Shown piece by piece: positions 39,803 to 46,798 of a stretch of DNA of 55,430 nt. The notes beneath the pieces were generated by a model that was not told the origin of the DNA, searched no databases, and was given only the letters and a program-made list of their open reading frames with translations. Every line of letters begins with the position of its first letter. The first letter of the stretch is position 1. The position numbers and the translations under genes were made by a program. Source of the stretch: a virus; the IMG/VR virus record IMGVR_UViG_3300032050_005838, positions 1-55,430 of that record; one strand, written 5' to 3'.

Positions 39803-40608
39803 GATGTATTTAAGATATATTTGCTGGCTACCATTTCAGCAAACCGTCTGTTGGTCTCTGCATTGTAATGCCCGCCTGGTAACTCACCTCTTGCACTACT
39901 GGCATAGGTTACAATATTGTTAATGTGCAACCAATCAATGCCTGTGTCTTCCCAGGCTCCACGTATGTCAGGAAATTGGTTTAATAATTTGATACCACCA
40001 GCTGGGTCTAGAACAGAACTAACAAAGTTGTGGGTAGAAAACACATGTATGTTCTTGACTCCGTGACTGCGACATATGGCTTGTGAAATCATCACTGTGA
40101 CTAGAAATCTATAAAAATTAGATTCCCATCCTTCTAGCAGTTTTAAGTTAACAAAATAATCAGTTTCAGGTCCTAATCGAGGCACTGTGCCAGCATTTAC
40201 AAACCTTGGTAAAATTTTATCCTGATACTGATTATTGAACAATACTTCTCGATCAATAGAACTAAACTGCAATATCACAGTGTCTGGTTTAATCTTTATT
40301 AGATCTTGTGCCAGCTTGTAAGGCCAGTAACTGGGGCCTGACTTGGCCGCAGACTGATTAATTACTGTTTGTTGAGTTATTTCTGCCAACTGCCCTGGCC
40401 AACATAACTTTGCTTCCAGGTCATGAAGTACCTTGTCACCTAGTGTTCTATGAAGTTCTTGACTTTCTTTTATTGCAATATCACTACCGCACCAGTTGTG
40501 ATATTTGACTAGATTGGATGTGCGTTCTGTGTGGCCTGGCCAACTGGGGTACAAATAATCAGCTAGTTCACTGCCCGAACTAAAGCTGTCACCTAGCACA
40601 TAGATCAT
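39799..40608 (-). CDS. SGNH/GDSL-like hydrolase
   Basis: 269 aa. The nucleophile block is MIYVLGDSFSSGSEL (Ser8); a Gly-containing NQSAAKSGPSYW block follows, ILQFSSIDREVLF is block III with its usual Asn replaced, and the catalytic His lies in PGGHYNAETNRRFAE (His247). Family members are esterases or lipases, some acting on glycans. No signal peptide, so it acts in the cytoplasm. It lies between IscU and a radical SAM gene, with 4-nt overlaps on both sides, which implies a shared pathway with the radical SAM enzymes. Confidence 0.8.
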   Translation of the reverse strand: MIYVLGDSFSSGSELADYLYPSWPGHTERTSNLVKYHNWCGSDIAIKESQELHRTLGDKVLHDLEAKLCWPGQLAEITQQTVINQSAAKSGPSYWPYKLAQDLIKIKPDTVILQFSSIDREVLFNNQYQDKILPRFVNAGTVPRLGPETDYFVNLKLLEGWESNFYRFLVTVMISQAICRSHGVKNIHVFSTHNFVSSVLDPAGGIKLLNQFPDIRGAWEDTGIDWLHINNIVTYASSARGELPGGHYNAETNRRFAEMVASKYILNTS

Positions 40609-40982
40609 TGATGTCTTTTGCGATAGTCTTCTACTGCCGCTTTGATTGCATCTTCTGCAAGTATTGAACAGTGAATTTTAACAGGGGGGAGGGCAAGCTC
40701 ATCAGCAATCTCGCTATTTTTGATCGCTGCCGCTTCGTCAAGTGTGCGTCCTTTGACCCATTCAGTAACCAGCGAACTCGACGCAATCGCTGAGCCGCAA
40801 CCATATGTTTTAAATCTTGCATCTGTGATTACTCCATCTTTTACTTTTATTTGTAACTTCATCACATCACCGCAGGCAGGTGCTCCTACCATGCCTGTAC
40901 CTACATCTTCGTCGCCTTTTTCAAAGCTACCCACGTTGCGTGGATTCTCATAATGATCTACTACTTGATTGGAATATGCCAT
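40605..40982 (-). CDS. iscU: IscU Fe-S cluster scaffold
   Basis: 125 aa from ATG 40982, close to the E. coli length of 128; a longer in-frame start at 41090 lies inside the exported-protein gene and is rejected. The scaffold residues are complete: Cys37 and Asp39 in GAPACGDVMK, Cys62 in YGCGSAIASS, and His104/Cys105 in KIHCSILAEDA. LPPVK at 98-102, the HscA recognition motif, is intact, so host HscBA could act on it. Start follows the previous stop by 1 nt (TAATATG), so it is coupled. No iscS or hscA is in the window. Confidence 0.95.
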   Translation of the reverse strand: MAYSNQVVDHYENPRNVGSFEKGDEDVGTGMVGAPACGDVMKLQIKVKDGVITDARFKTYGCGSAIASSSLVTEWVKGRTLDEAAAIKNSEIADELALPPVKIHCSILAEDAIKAAVEDYRKRHQ

Positions 40983-40983
40983 A

Positions 40984-41295
40984 TTATTGTGTACAGGTTC
41001 TTTCGCGGTAGATTTTACCGTCGAGTGTTTGGATTTCTTTCCAAGGCGTGCAAGACTCTTGCGGCACGTAGACGGGTTGTTGTTGCACAATCACTGTTTC
41101 TGCTTGTGCAGGTCTATTGGCAATAACAGCACCTACTACCCCGCCAATGATTAACGGGGCGACCCAATTATTATGACCATAATGGCCGTAGTATCTGGCA
41201 TGTCCATACGGACCGTGGTGGCCATGTCGCCAATGTTGTGCTAGTGCAGGCACTGTGACCATTAACAATGCTAGTGAAATTAAGATCTTTTTCAT
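40984..41295 (-). CDS. exported His-rich protein coupled to iscU
   Basis: 103 aa. Signal peptide at 1-19 (MKKILISLALLMVTVPALA). Residues 20-45 hold ten His with Gly, Arg and Tyr, a composition able to bind metals; a glycine-rich hydrophobic segment follows (WVAPLIIGGVVGAVIA), then a QQQP linker and two Cys (ESCTPW and RTCTQ) likely to form a disulfide. It is the first gene of the operon behind the promoter at 41314-41342, with SD AAAGGAGAT. It may be a periplasmic metal binder or a glycine-zipper envelope protein; unknown. Confidence 0.8.
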   Translation of the reverse strand: MKKILISLALLMVTVPALAQHWRHGHHGPYGHARYYGHYGHNNWVAPLIIGGVVGAVIANRPAQAETVIVQQQPVYVPQESCTPWKEIQTLDGKIYRERTCTQ

Positions 41296-41313
41296 AGTGA
41301 TCTCCTTTAAGTT

Positions 41314-41342
41314 ATTATACTATATATAACGCCTAAAGTCAA
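41314..41342 (-). promoter_or_regulatory. sigma70 promoter of the Isc/radical SAM operon
   Basis: -35 TTGACT (41342-41337), 17 bp, -10 TATAAT (41319-41314). The -35 box forms one arm of an inverted repeat GTCAAC-N5-GTTGAC (41338-41354). It reads into at least seven overlapping genes down to 36390. Confidence 0.8.
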
Positions 41343-41362
41343 CCAAATGTTGACAGTTTTGA

Positions 41363-41722
41363 TTAAACGCCGCGGGATTTGTTCATTGCCGATTTGGCGG
41401 CATTGGCAACTATGTCTTGTGCTTTGTTCACAGGCATAGCAACCGGTTCGGCAGGTTCGCCTTCACCTTTGAATATGATTTCTTGTGCTTCTGGAGTCAT
41501 TGGTTCTAGTACCGAACTCAATGGAGGTTGTCCCACAATCTCTTCAATGTTGTCTTCGGTAACATTAATGCCCAGACTTTGTGCTAGGCTGATAAATGCA
41601 CCTCGAGAGATTTGTTTTTGTGCGCCTTCGTCGTCTGCACGTCCGGCAAGAAAGTTGACCAGCCCTAACAGTTCGTCGGGGCTGGGTGTTGTGGATTCTG
41701 TTATGAATTCACGGAATCGCAT
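41363..41722 (-). CDS. head-associated protein with T4-type capsid targeting sequence
   Basis: 119 aa. The start MRFREFITES resembles the T4 internal protein leader MKTYQEFIAE, and I7-T8-E9 is a (L/I)xE site for the gp21 prohead protease. The remainder (LLGLVNFLAGRADDEGAQKQ, ISRGAFISLAQSLGINVT) is a conserved T4-like phage protein. Probably packaged in or near the head; function otherwise unknown. It shares a base with the 294-aa gene. Low-complexity Glu/Pro region at about 88-100. Confidence 0.72.
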   Translation of the reverse strand: MRFREFITESTTPSPDELLGLVNFLAGRADDEGAQKQISRGAFISLAQSLGINVTEDNIEEIVGQPPLSSVLEPMTPEAQEIIFKGEGEPAEPVAMPVNKAQDIVANAAKSAMNKSRGV

Positions 41723-42606
41723 TATCTACGTGCTCGGCCCAGACCAGCACCGCCTGCGGCTGCTTCTGGTTCTGCAGGAACTTCAGGAGGCATTGCGCCG
41801 CCCATTTCTGGAGCAGGAGCGGCACCCATGTTGGCTTGTACATCAACCACACCAGGAGCAGTGGCCATGCCAGCGTCAGGAGCAGGTGCTTGACCTGTTA
41901 CCACGCCCAGGGCTTGATCCAAGGCAGCTTTGGCACCTTGTAAGTTTTGTACCAGGCCAGCAAGAGCGGCTGTGGCATCTGTGTTGAATTGTGTGGCTTG
42001 ATCAATGCCCACTTGGTTCTTGATCGAGTCAACTAGAGCTGGTAATTCTTTGAACTGTAATTCAGTTACATCTTCCAACATGCCTTGCATTTTGTCAACC
42101 ATGTCTTGTGCGGCCAACACAACTTGAGCTTGTTGTACTTCGCTTTCATTCAAGCGAGTCATCACACGACGCAGACGACTTTCGGCCTGCATCATGGCAG
42201 CACCAGCAACAAGTTTTTGCTCATCAGGGTTGAGTGTTTGACCACTTTGGCTCTTTTTCAAAGCAGCAGCCAGTTTGGGATCTTTAACTTGCACAGTGCT
42301 TGGTTGTGCTGGCTTGGCGCCTGGTGCGGCACCAGCAACTGGAGCAACAGGAATAGCCTCCTCAGCCATGCGTGTGGTCAGTGCCTGTTCCATCATTACC
42401 AGTTTAAGGTAACCTGGGTTTTGTTGGCTCTGATATCTAGCAGACCCTGAACGATGCTCACGTAGCAAACCTTGCACACGTTGCAACAGGTGCTGAGTTT
42501 GACGCGATGTTAAACGATCAAACTCAATGTTAGAACCAAAGTAACTTTCGAAAACTTTAGCGATTTGTTTTGTTGGCGACGGGGCGGCCAGTTCTTGCAG
42601 TTTCAT
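41722..42606 (-). CDS. putative prohead core or virion protein
   Basis: 294 aa, Ala/Gln-rich and helical. The start MKLQELAAPSPTKQIA is followed by SRQTQHLLQRVQGLL and QNPGYLKLVMMEQAL; a long helical part (EVQQAQVVLAAQDMVDKMQ, MLEDVTELQFKELPALVDSI) and a Pro/Ala/Met tail complete it. I recall the same plan in cyanophage genomes, in structural clusters. No enzymatic site. It overlaps the gene upstream by 50 nt. Confidence 0.72.
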   Translation of the reverse strand: MKLQELAAPSPTKQIAKVFESYFGSNIEFDRLTSRQTQHLLQRVQGLLREHRSGSARYQSQQNPGYLKLVMMEQALTTRMAEEAIPVAPVAGAAPGAKPAQPSTVQVKDPKLAAALKKSQSGQTLNPDEQKLVAGAAMMQAESRLRRVMTRLNESEVQQAQVVLAAQDMVDKMQGMLEDVTELQFKELPALVDSIKNQVGIDQATQFNTDATAALAGLVQNLQGAKAALDQALGVVTGQAPAPDAGMATAPGVVDVQANMGAAPAPEMGGAMPPEVPAEPEAAAGGAGLGRARR

Positions 42607-43054
42607 TTGAGAATCCTCTAATTTGCATATATTTAGCCGAAATTAAACATTTCTCTAATTCGGCATCCAAGGCTGACAGACGATCTATCTTGCTTTGAAT
42701 TTTGGTGGAAACACATTCATAGAAATCTTCGCGATTGCTACGATTGGCCAAGGCTTGACGGCAGTGTATATCCGCCGCTAGGCTATGTTTTTTGGTATCT
42801 AGCGTGAGTATGTATCGTGCTAGATTGTTTTGGTTGTGCTGATCAGCAATGCACCAACTGATAGCACTTTTTTTGCTACCAAATGTTATAGAATCTTGAT
42901 TTTTAATATTAACTATAAACTTGTAGTCTGTGGGTATAATATTGTATTTTCCAAAAGCTAGTATGCCGCCGCGACCATCATCCACAATCAATTTATCAGT
43001 TAGATTGAGTAGTTCTTTTGCGGCAAAGGCTTCTAGCTTGTTTTGTTTGTTCAT
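42557..43054 (-). CDS. conserved phage protein, unknown function
   Basis: 165 aa, basic and mostly helical after a beta-rich first third (DGRGGILAFGKYNIIPTDY, KSAISWCIADQHNQNNLARYI). It ends with a Lys/Thr/Arg-rich tail that overlaps the start of the 294-aa gene by 50 nt. It is remembered as a recurrent protein of the structural region in T4-like marine phages. It shares 4 nt with the 86-aa gene. Confidence 0.68.
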   Translation of the reverse strand: MNKQNKLEAFAAKELLNLTDKLIVDDGRGGILAFGKYNIIPTDYKFIVNIKNQDSITFGSKKSAISWCIADQHNQNNLARYILTLDTKKHSLAADIHCRQALANRSNREDFYECVSTKIQSKIDRLSALDAELEKCLISAKYMQIRGFSNETARTGRPVANKTNR

Positions 43055-43311
43055 TTAAATACATACGTTGTGACTAGCCATCCAACAGTGGCCAACAGCA
43101 TGCCAATGATACCCGATCCCCAAGTGACCAATTGATCATTACGTTTGGCTGCCATTATTTGCACCATGTCATGCACTTCATTAATGGTGGTTTTTAAACT
43201 GTCAACATTAGATTCGAGAGTCTCTAATTTAAGTTCAAGTAACTTATATCGCTCAGCACACAATTCAACATGTGCTTCAAGACTCTTTTTCTCAATATCA
43301 GTTGTGTCCAT
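43051..43311 (-). CDS. coiled-coil protein with C-terminal membrane anchor
   Basis: 86 aa. Coiled coil from about 8 to 55 (YKLLELKLETLESNVDSLKT) and one membrane segment at about 64-84 (GSGIIGMLLATVGWLVTTYVF). This is the plan of small phage membrane proteins often annotated as holin- or spanin-like; no lysis neighbour supports that here. RBS GGGAG. Confidence 0.68.
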   Translation of the reverse strand: MDTTDIEKKSLEAHVELCAERYKLLELKLETLESNVDSLKTTINEVHDMVQIMAAKRNDQLVTWGSGIIGMLLATVGWLVTTYVFK

Positions 43312-43323
43312 TATAGGCTCCCA

Positions 43324-43731
43324 TCATTTATTTATGGGTTCAAACCAAATGTTCTGATCCGGGCCGTCAGTTACCAGTGTGTATTGAGTTGTGAGTGTTT
43401 CAGTAAGTCCTGTGAGCATGGGTACTCCTGCGCACTCTGCAATCAGTCCAGATAGGTCAGTGTTGTAGACTTCTGCATGCTCTACAGAGAATTCAAAGCG
43501 CCATTCGCCTGGAGCACTGATCACTGGCTCTACATCAAATACTTGTGTGCGCAGGCTGATCAACTGATTCAATGTTTCCCAGTTGCGCTGTTGATTTCTG
43601 GCAAACATCCACTCGTGTTGATTGTTAATAGTGTTTCCAGCATCGTCTGTAAATGGCACCTGGCTGGGCCTGTAGTGTCCAGTTACGCCAGTAGGTGAGC
43701 AATCAAAAAGAGTTCTACAGAGTATTCGCAT
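43324..43731 (-). CDS. conserved phage structural-region protein
   Basis: 135 aa. The start MRILCRTLFDCSPTGVTGHY and the middle NQQRNWETLNQLISLRTQ are conserved across T4-like phages of marine and freshwater type, always within the virion gene cluster. No active-site motif is present. It is preceded by the terminator at 43753-43789, which ends the 131-aa gene, so its own promoter must lie in the 70-nt gap, where TAAATA occurs at 43740-43745. Confidence 0.75.
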   Translation of the reverse strand: MRILCRTLFDCSPTGVTGHYRPSQVPFTDDAGNTINNQHEWMFARNQQRNWETLNQLISLRTQVFDVEPVISAPGEWRFEFSVEHAEVYNTDLSGLIAECAGVPMLTGLTETLTTQYTLVTDGPDQNIWFEPINK

Positions 43732-43752
43732 TATAGGAGTATTTAACGGCCA

Positions 43753-43789
43753 ACAAAAAACCCAGGATATTTCTAACCTGGGTTTTGTT
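43753..43789 (-). terminator. rho-independent terminator after the 131-aa gene
   Basis: AACCCAGG-N10-CCTGGGTT stem with T run on the minus strand (and an A/T-rich flank on the other), 17 nt after the stop of the 131-aa virion gene. Confidence 0.85.
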
Positions 43790-43805
43790 GTTAATCAGTG
43801 AATGA

Positions 43806-44201
43806 TTAGGTCGATAGCTTGAAGCCAACGCTTGTGCAACTATCCAACTGATAACCTGTGAAGGTGATGTTGGCAGCACTCAAGAAACCAGCGGCTTGTG
43901 TGCTGGCATTGCCAAAAGCGCCTGTTGGGTATGTAGCAAAACTCAACACAGTACCGTCAACTTGATACATTGCAATTGTAGAAGTTTGTTGGATAGCGTT
44001 GATAACGTTAGCAACATACTCTTGCACACCTTGTTGTGACACAACAGTAGTGTTGGCAACAACGCGGAAGAAGTCCAGTTTAGGACCAGCAGGTTGAACC
44101 GGTGTAGCGGCAGTAGAAGCGGATGGAGCAACGGGACCGTTTTGTACGTCTAGTGCAAATACCGGTTGTGCATCACCATTTACGGGGGTAATATAAGCCA
44201 T
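43806..44201 (-). CDS. putative virion protein (single-gene late unit)
   Basis: 131 aa: N-terminal MAYITPVNGDAQPVFALDV, an Ala/Pro/Thr linker, then a beta-rich domain (KLDFFRVVANTTVV, STIAMYQVDGTVLSFAT). It has its own strong RBS (AAAGGAAAAT), a 5' hairpin (GGGT..ACCC), a possible late promoter and a strong terminator, the arrangement of an abundant virion protein. Similar MAY-x-TP starts occur in T4-like structural clusters. It may be a decoration or tail protein. Confidence 0.72.
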   Translation of the reverse strand: MAYITPVNGDAQPVFALDVQNGPVAPSASTAATPVQPAGPKLDFFRVVANTTVVSQQGVQEYVANVINAIQQTSTIAMYQVDGTVLSFATYPTGAFGNASTQAAGFLSAANITFTGYQLDSCTSVGFKLST

Positions 44202-44242
44202 TTTAATTTTCCTTTAAGTTTGTGGGTACGTTGACCCTACAC

Positions 44243-44250
44243 TTATTTAC
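44243..44250 (-). promoter_or_regulatory. possible late promoter for the 131-aa virion gene
   Basis: GTAAATAA on the minus strand, 41 nt before the start of the 131-aa gene; it overlaps the preceding stop codon, so it may be coincidental. A leader hairpin follows it. Confidence 0.4.
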
Positions 44251-44911
44251 CAAAGTGACTGAAATCTTGTCTGTTATGGTATAAATTGCCTACTTCTTCA
44301 TCACTGTCAATAAGTGTTTGTAGTGCTGTATTTAGTTGATTCTGATTGGCAAGAGAAGGGATCACTTGGAAGTTTGACGGCAGGACTCCGAGATCTTCAG
44401 ACACTAGTTCTAGATCAAATCTAGTGTTGATCGCTTGCAATCGTTGATTGGTAGTTAATATAGAGATTGCGGCGTTTTTTAGTTCCGCAATATTTATTGG
44501 TATTTCTCCTGTGAAGCAGTCTTCAGAAAACAGTGGATAACGATCGTCGGTGTACTTTTTAACAAAATGCCATTGTTGGGTTTTTACGGCGCAATAAAAA
44601 CTTGTGATCTGAGCAAAAACATTCCGACGATGTAGTCGTATCAGTGTACATTGATTCAATAGAGGTTGTAGGAATTGCTGAATTTCTGGTGTGTATTGGT
44701 GAGAACTGCACATGACCTTGGCAACAAAGTTGCCTGACGACCTATTAATAAAATTCACAAATGATATTGCATGCTCTACATATAAAAAGGCTTCGTCGAA
44801 ATTTGTTAGTCCTTTTTCTTGTGCAATCCAATCGCATAGTGCCGTAGATCGTGTTCTAAATGATGAAAAGACGATAATAGACTTATTGTCTGGCAAATCA
44901 ATATTGATCAT
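44243..44911 (-). CDS. sulfotransferase-like P-loop protein
   Basis: 222 aa. IIVFSSFRTRSTALCDWIA (12-30) matches the 5'-phosphosulfate-binding loop of Stf0-type sulfotransferases, and TLIRLHRRNVFAQITSFYCA (about 88-107) the 3'-phosphate-binding Arg...Ser segment. Sulfotransferases move sulfate from PAPS to sugars, lipids or proteins. The gene lies within the virion cluster, so virion glycan or host surface modification is possible. It overlaps the 629-aa gene by 4 nt. Confidence 0.68.
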   Translation of the reverse strand: MINIDLPDNKSIIVFSSFRTRSTALCDWIAQEKGLTNFDEAFLYVEHAISFVNFINRSSGNFVAKVMCSSHQYTPEIQQFLQPLLNQCTLIRLHRRNVFAQITSFYCAVKTQQWHFVKKYTDDRYPLFSEDCFTGEIPINIAELKNAAISILTTNQRLQAINTRFDLELVSEDLGVLPSNFQVIPSLANQNQLNTALQTLIDSDEEVGNLYHNRQDFSHFGK

Positions 44912-46797
44912 TGAACAGGATTATTACGTTGTCGGTTTTGAGCGGCAAAAGCATTGGGGTCAAAGCGATTCACAGCTTTGGCATAGCCTGCAGGAGTGGC
45001 CATGACCCAGCCTTCTTGTCCAGGATGTTCTAGATCTGCTTGCTTTAGGATGTCCATCTTTAGATCATGCAATAGCAAGAACGCTGTAAATGCCGCTGCC
45101 AATGCAGGGGTATTGCTAGTGGGACTTTCCAGGTACTCCACAATGTTACGGAACTTGCTGGGAGTTACCTTGCTTTGTAACCATTCACCAAACTCGGGCA
45201 ACAGTGTTGCAGGGTTCAGCGGAGCACCAACCTTGGTATTGATATAGTCCACACACAGTTTGGCAAGGTCTGTGATCTTGTGTGCTCGTAGTTCTGCAGG
45301 ATTAAACAAGGTGGCAATGTCAGCACCATCTGTACGAATTAGTTGTTTGAGTTGTTTGACTTTGGCAGGCTCAGCAGCCAGTGCCCGAGGCGTTGCAGGA
45401 CGCTCTAGCATCAAGCCTGGAACTTCATTAAACTTTACACCGCTCAAGGGCTGACGTGCATCGCCCACATCAGAGTACATTGAGTGTACAGCAATGCCAA
45501 TATCACTGTTGGCTATGCGTTGGCCCAAGTTACTTCGAGCTGGAATTTTGTACTCAACAGTGTTGGGACGGAAAACATAGTTGCCTGCAATCTCAGGAGG
45601 TGTTGACATGTACAGCAAGTCGCCTTTGACATAGCCTCGGAAGTTAGCGGGCAAACTGGCTTCCAGCACAGGGAATAGAGTTGCGTACAAGTTGATCAGT
45701 TCGTCACGGTTACCAGATCGTGTGCGTTGAATCTGTGCCATCATTTCAGGACTGGTAGCAAGACCGTCGTAGCCTTTGGCTTCAAAGCCTGAGCCATCTG
45801 TCAACACAAACTCGCCTGTAGCAGGTTTACGGCCCCAGATCACAGCAGGCTTGCCGTCCCACTTGGCAGTGGTTGTTCGGGGATTTTCAGTGGCGTGTTG
45901 TACAATTTCCAGTGCATCTTGAATGCCTTGTGTGCCACGACGGAACACAAGATCTTCCAAGTGTTCAATGCCCTTGGCTCTACCGCCTACACCGGGCTCT
46001 TCTGCTTCTACCAAGGCAACATAGCCTTTATTAACAATACGATCACGCAAGCGACCCAGAAATCCCACATCATCTTCGGACACTGACAGTTGTGGTTCTT
46101 TTAATCCTTCACGTTGAAGATATTCACGAAAGTCTTTTAGCTTGGCATCTTTATTGGGATCATTACTCAATGCGGCGTAGATGCTTTCCACATTCTTTAG
46201 GTTTTCTTTTGTGAATGCAGGACCCAATAATACTCGGGCTACCTGGCTGGGATCCATTCCGCCTTGTACTAGCTCTTCTGTTGACCGACTGAACATGCCA
46301 TTGGCGCCTACTTTGAAACCCAAGGCCTTGGCTATGCTGGACATTAACACATTACGGTTCATACCCTTGTATGCAGATCCTTCTGCGCCACCATAATAGA
46401 ATGTGCCCCAGTCCAAGTTAGGAAAAAACATAAAATCAGTTTGCACATAGCCTTTGTTGGGGTCTCCGGCAATGGGAGTACGGAAATGAACTTCGCCCTT
46501 TTTAACCACCCATTCACGTGGGTCCAATCCTTGACTGGTCACAATCTTTTGTAATGCTGAGGCCAATTGATCTTTATCAATTTCATTTAGGTCCACGCCA
46601 AGATCTAAATCGCCAGATGTGGGCTTGCGGCCAGTGGATCCCAGCCAGCGTTCCGTAGGGAATTCAATTCCCAGAATGTTTTCGATATAAGCAATGGTAG
46701 CAGGCACATCTGCTTGATTGATACGTTGTGTGAGTGGCTGGCCTTGCTTGTCCTTGAACACATTGCCGCCTTCTAATAGTTTAGTTAGATATTTCAT
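44908..46797 (-). CDS. nucleotidyltransferase fused to ligase-like KWDG domain (DUF6267-like)
   Basis: 629 aa. N-terminal MKYLTKLLEGG carries a possible (L/I)xE head-protease site (L7-L8-E9). Residues about 30-170 contain GSTGRKPTSGDLDLGVD (Gly-Ser, then Asp63/Asp65) and a third Asp121 in QTDFMF, the polymerase-beta nucleotidyltransferase pattern. From about 276, GIEHLEDLVFRRG and then AKWDGKPAVIWGR (Lys312) correspond to the conserved phage family with a K-x-DG motif like ATP/RNA ligases; YVKGDLLYM and VEYKIP follow. Function is uncharacterised. Possibly an injected nucleic-acid-modifying enzyme (inference). Confidence 0.75.
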   Translation of the reverse strand: MKYLTKLLEGGNVFKDKQGQPLTQRINQADVPATIAYIENILGIEFPTERWLGSTGRKPTSGDLDLGVDLNEIDKDQLASALQKIVTSQGLDPREWVVKKGEVHFRTPIAGDPNKGYVQTDFMFFPNLDWGTFYYGGAEGSAYKGMNRNVLMSSIAKALGFKVGANGMFSRSTEELVQGGMDPSQVARVLLGPAFTKENLKNVESIYAALSNDPNKDAKLKDFREYLQREGLKEPQLSVSEDDVGFLGRLRDRIVNKGYVALVEAEEPGVGGRAKGIEHLEDLVFRRGTQGIQDALEIVQHATENPRTTTAKWDGKPAVIWGRKPATGEFVLTDGSGFEAKGYDGLATSPEMMAQIQRTRSGNRDELINLYATLFPVLEASLPANFRGYVKGDLLYMSTPPEIAGNYVFRPNTVEYKIPARSNLGQRIANSDIGIAVHSMYSDVGDARQPLSGVKFNEVPGLMLERPATPRALAAEPAKVKQLKQLIRTDGADIATLFNPAELRAHKITDLAKLCVDYINTKVGAPLNPATLLPEFGEWLQSKVTPSKFRNIVEYLESPTSNTPALAAAFTAFLLLHDLKMDILKQADLEHPGQEGWVMATPAGYAKAVNRFDPNAFAAQNRQRNNPVQ

Positions 46798-46798
46798 G

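Noticed and set aside
40983-41090. N-terminal extension of IscU
   Set aside because: It overlaps the coding part of the exported His-rich protein in another frame and has no IscU similarity; ATG 40982 gives the normal length.
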